Source: Candidatus Sodaliphilus limicaballi (GTDB lineage Bacteria; Bacteroidota; Bacteroidia; Bacteroidales; Muribaculaceae). From it: a stretch of DNA of 6,216 nucleotides. The DNA lies in the NCBI GenBank assembly GCA_018065815.1, contig JAGHSP010000138.1, positions 1 to 6,216 of the forward strand. Reading direction: 5' to 3'. Of this stretch, positions 6,195 to 6,216 are shown in pieces. The translations under genes and the position numbers were made by a program. The number at the start of each line of letters is the position of its first letter. The stretch's first letter is position 1. The notes below the pieces were generated by a model, which had not been told where the DNA came from, searched no databases, and was given only the letters and a program-made list of their open reading frames with translations.

Positions 6195-6216
6195 AAATAA
6201 TACTCTACCTTAATAT

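Noticed and set aside
1..6216. Search for CRISPR arrays, tRNA or rRNA genes, insertion sequences and phase-variation inverted repeats
   Set aside because: No regularly spaced repeats, RNA gene signatures, transposase motifs or recombinase-type flanking repeats were seen; no simple-sequence tract lies at the gmd stop that would suggest slippage-based switching.

Overview
The window is a compact, single-strand (minus) block of nucleotide-sugar genes from what looks like a gut-type member of the Bacteroidota (Bacteroidales; a Prevotella-, Bacteroides- or Muribaculaceae-like genome is plausible). The lineage call rests on a textbook Bacteroidota promoter (TTTG, 20 nt, TAATTTTG) upstream of the first gene, AT-rich leaders with few Shine-Dalgarno sites, and protein sequences typical of that group. 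It is an inference, not a species identification.

Reading in the direction of transcription (right to left), there is a promoter and short leader (about 6093-6194) and then six genes: dTDP-glucose 4,6-dehydratase (rfbB/rmlB, 4959-6092); GDP-mannose 4,6-dehydratase (gmd, 3862-4956), interrupted by an in-frame TAG at 4324-4326; an L-rhamnose-mutarotase-family sugar mutarotase (3525-3860); a FucP-type L-fucose:H+ symporter (2299-3513); a fusion of a HxGH nucleotidyltransferase with a GHMP-type sugar kinase (1044-2306); and GDP-L-fucose synthase (fcl, 40-981). Spacing is 2, 1 and 11 nt, then an 8-nt overlap, then 62 nt, so the set is probably one operon. No stretch over 300 bases lacks a gene.

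Functionally, gmd plus fcl is the de novo route GDP-mannose to GDP-L-fucose. Between these two genes sit an importer for free L-fucose, a mutarotase that would equilibrate its anomers, and a kinase/nucleotidyltransferase fusion whose kinase motif (DLAGTWIDQP) resembles that of L-fucokinases. Together they look like a scavenging branch that could activate imported fucose, or a similar deoxysugar, without the classical Fkp enzyme. No fucose catabolism gene (isomerase, kulokinase, aldolase) lies in the window, so import here seems aimed at glycan building. RfbB feeds the separate dTDP-6-deoxyhexose pathway; its usual partners are not in the window.

The most notable points are the single nonsense codon in an otherwise intact gmd, which would break the de novo route unless suppressed or complemented, and the co-location of the unusual NT-kinase fusion with fucose import. 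The promoter also sits inside an imperfect dyad, and the leader can form two alternative small hairpins.
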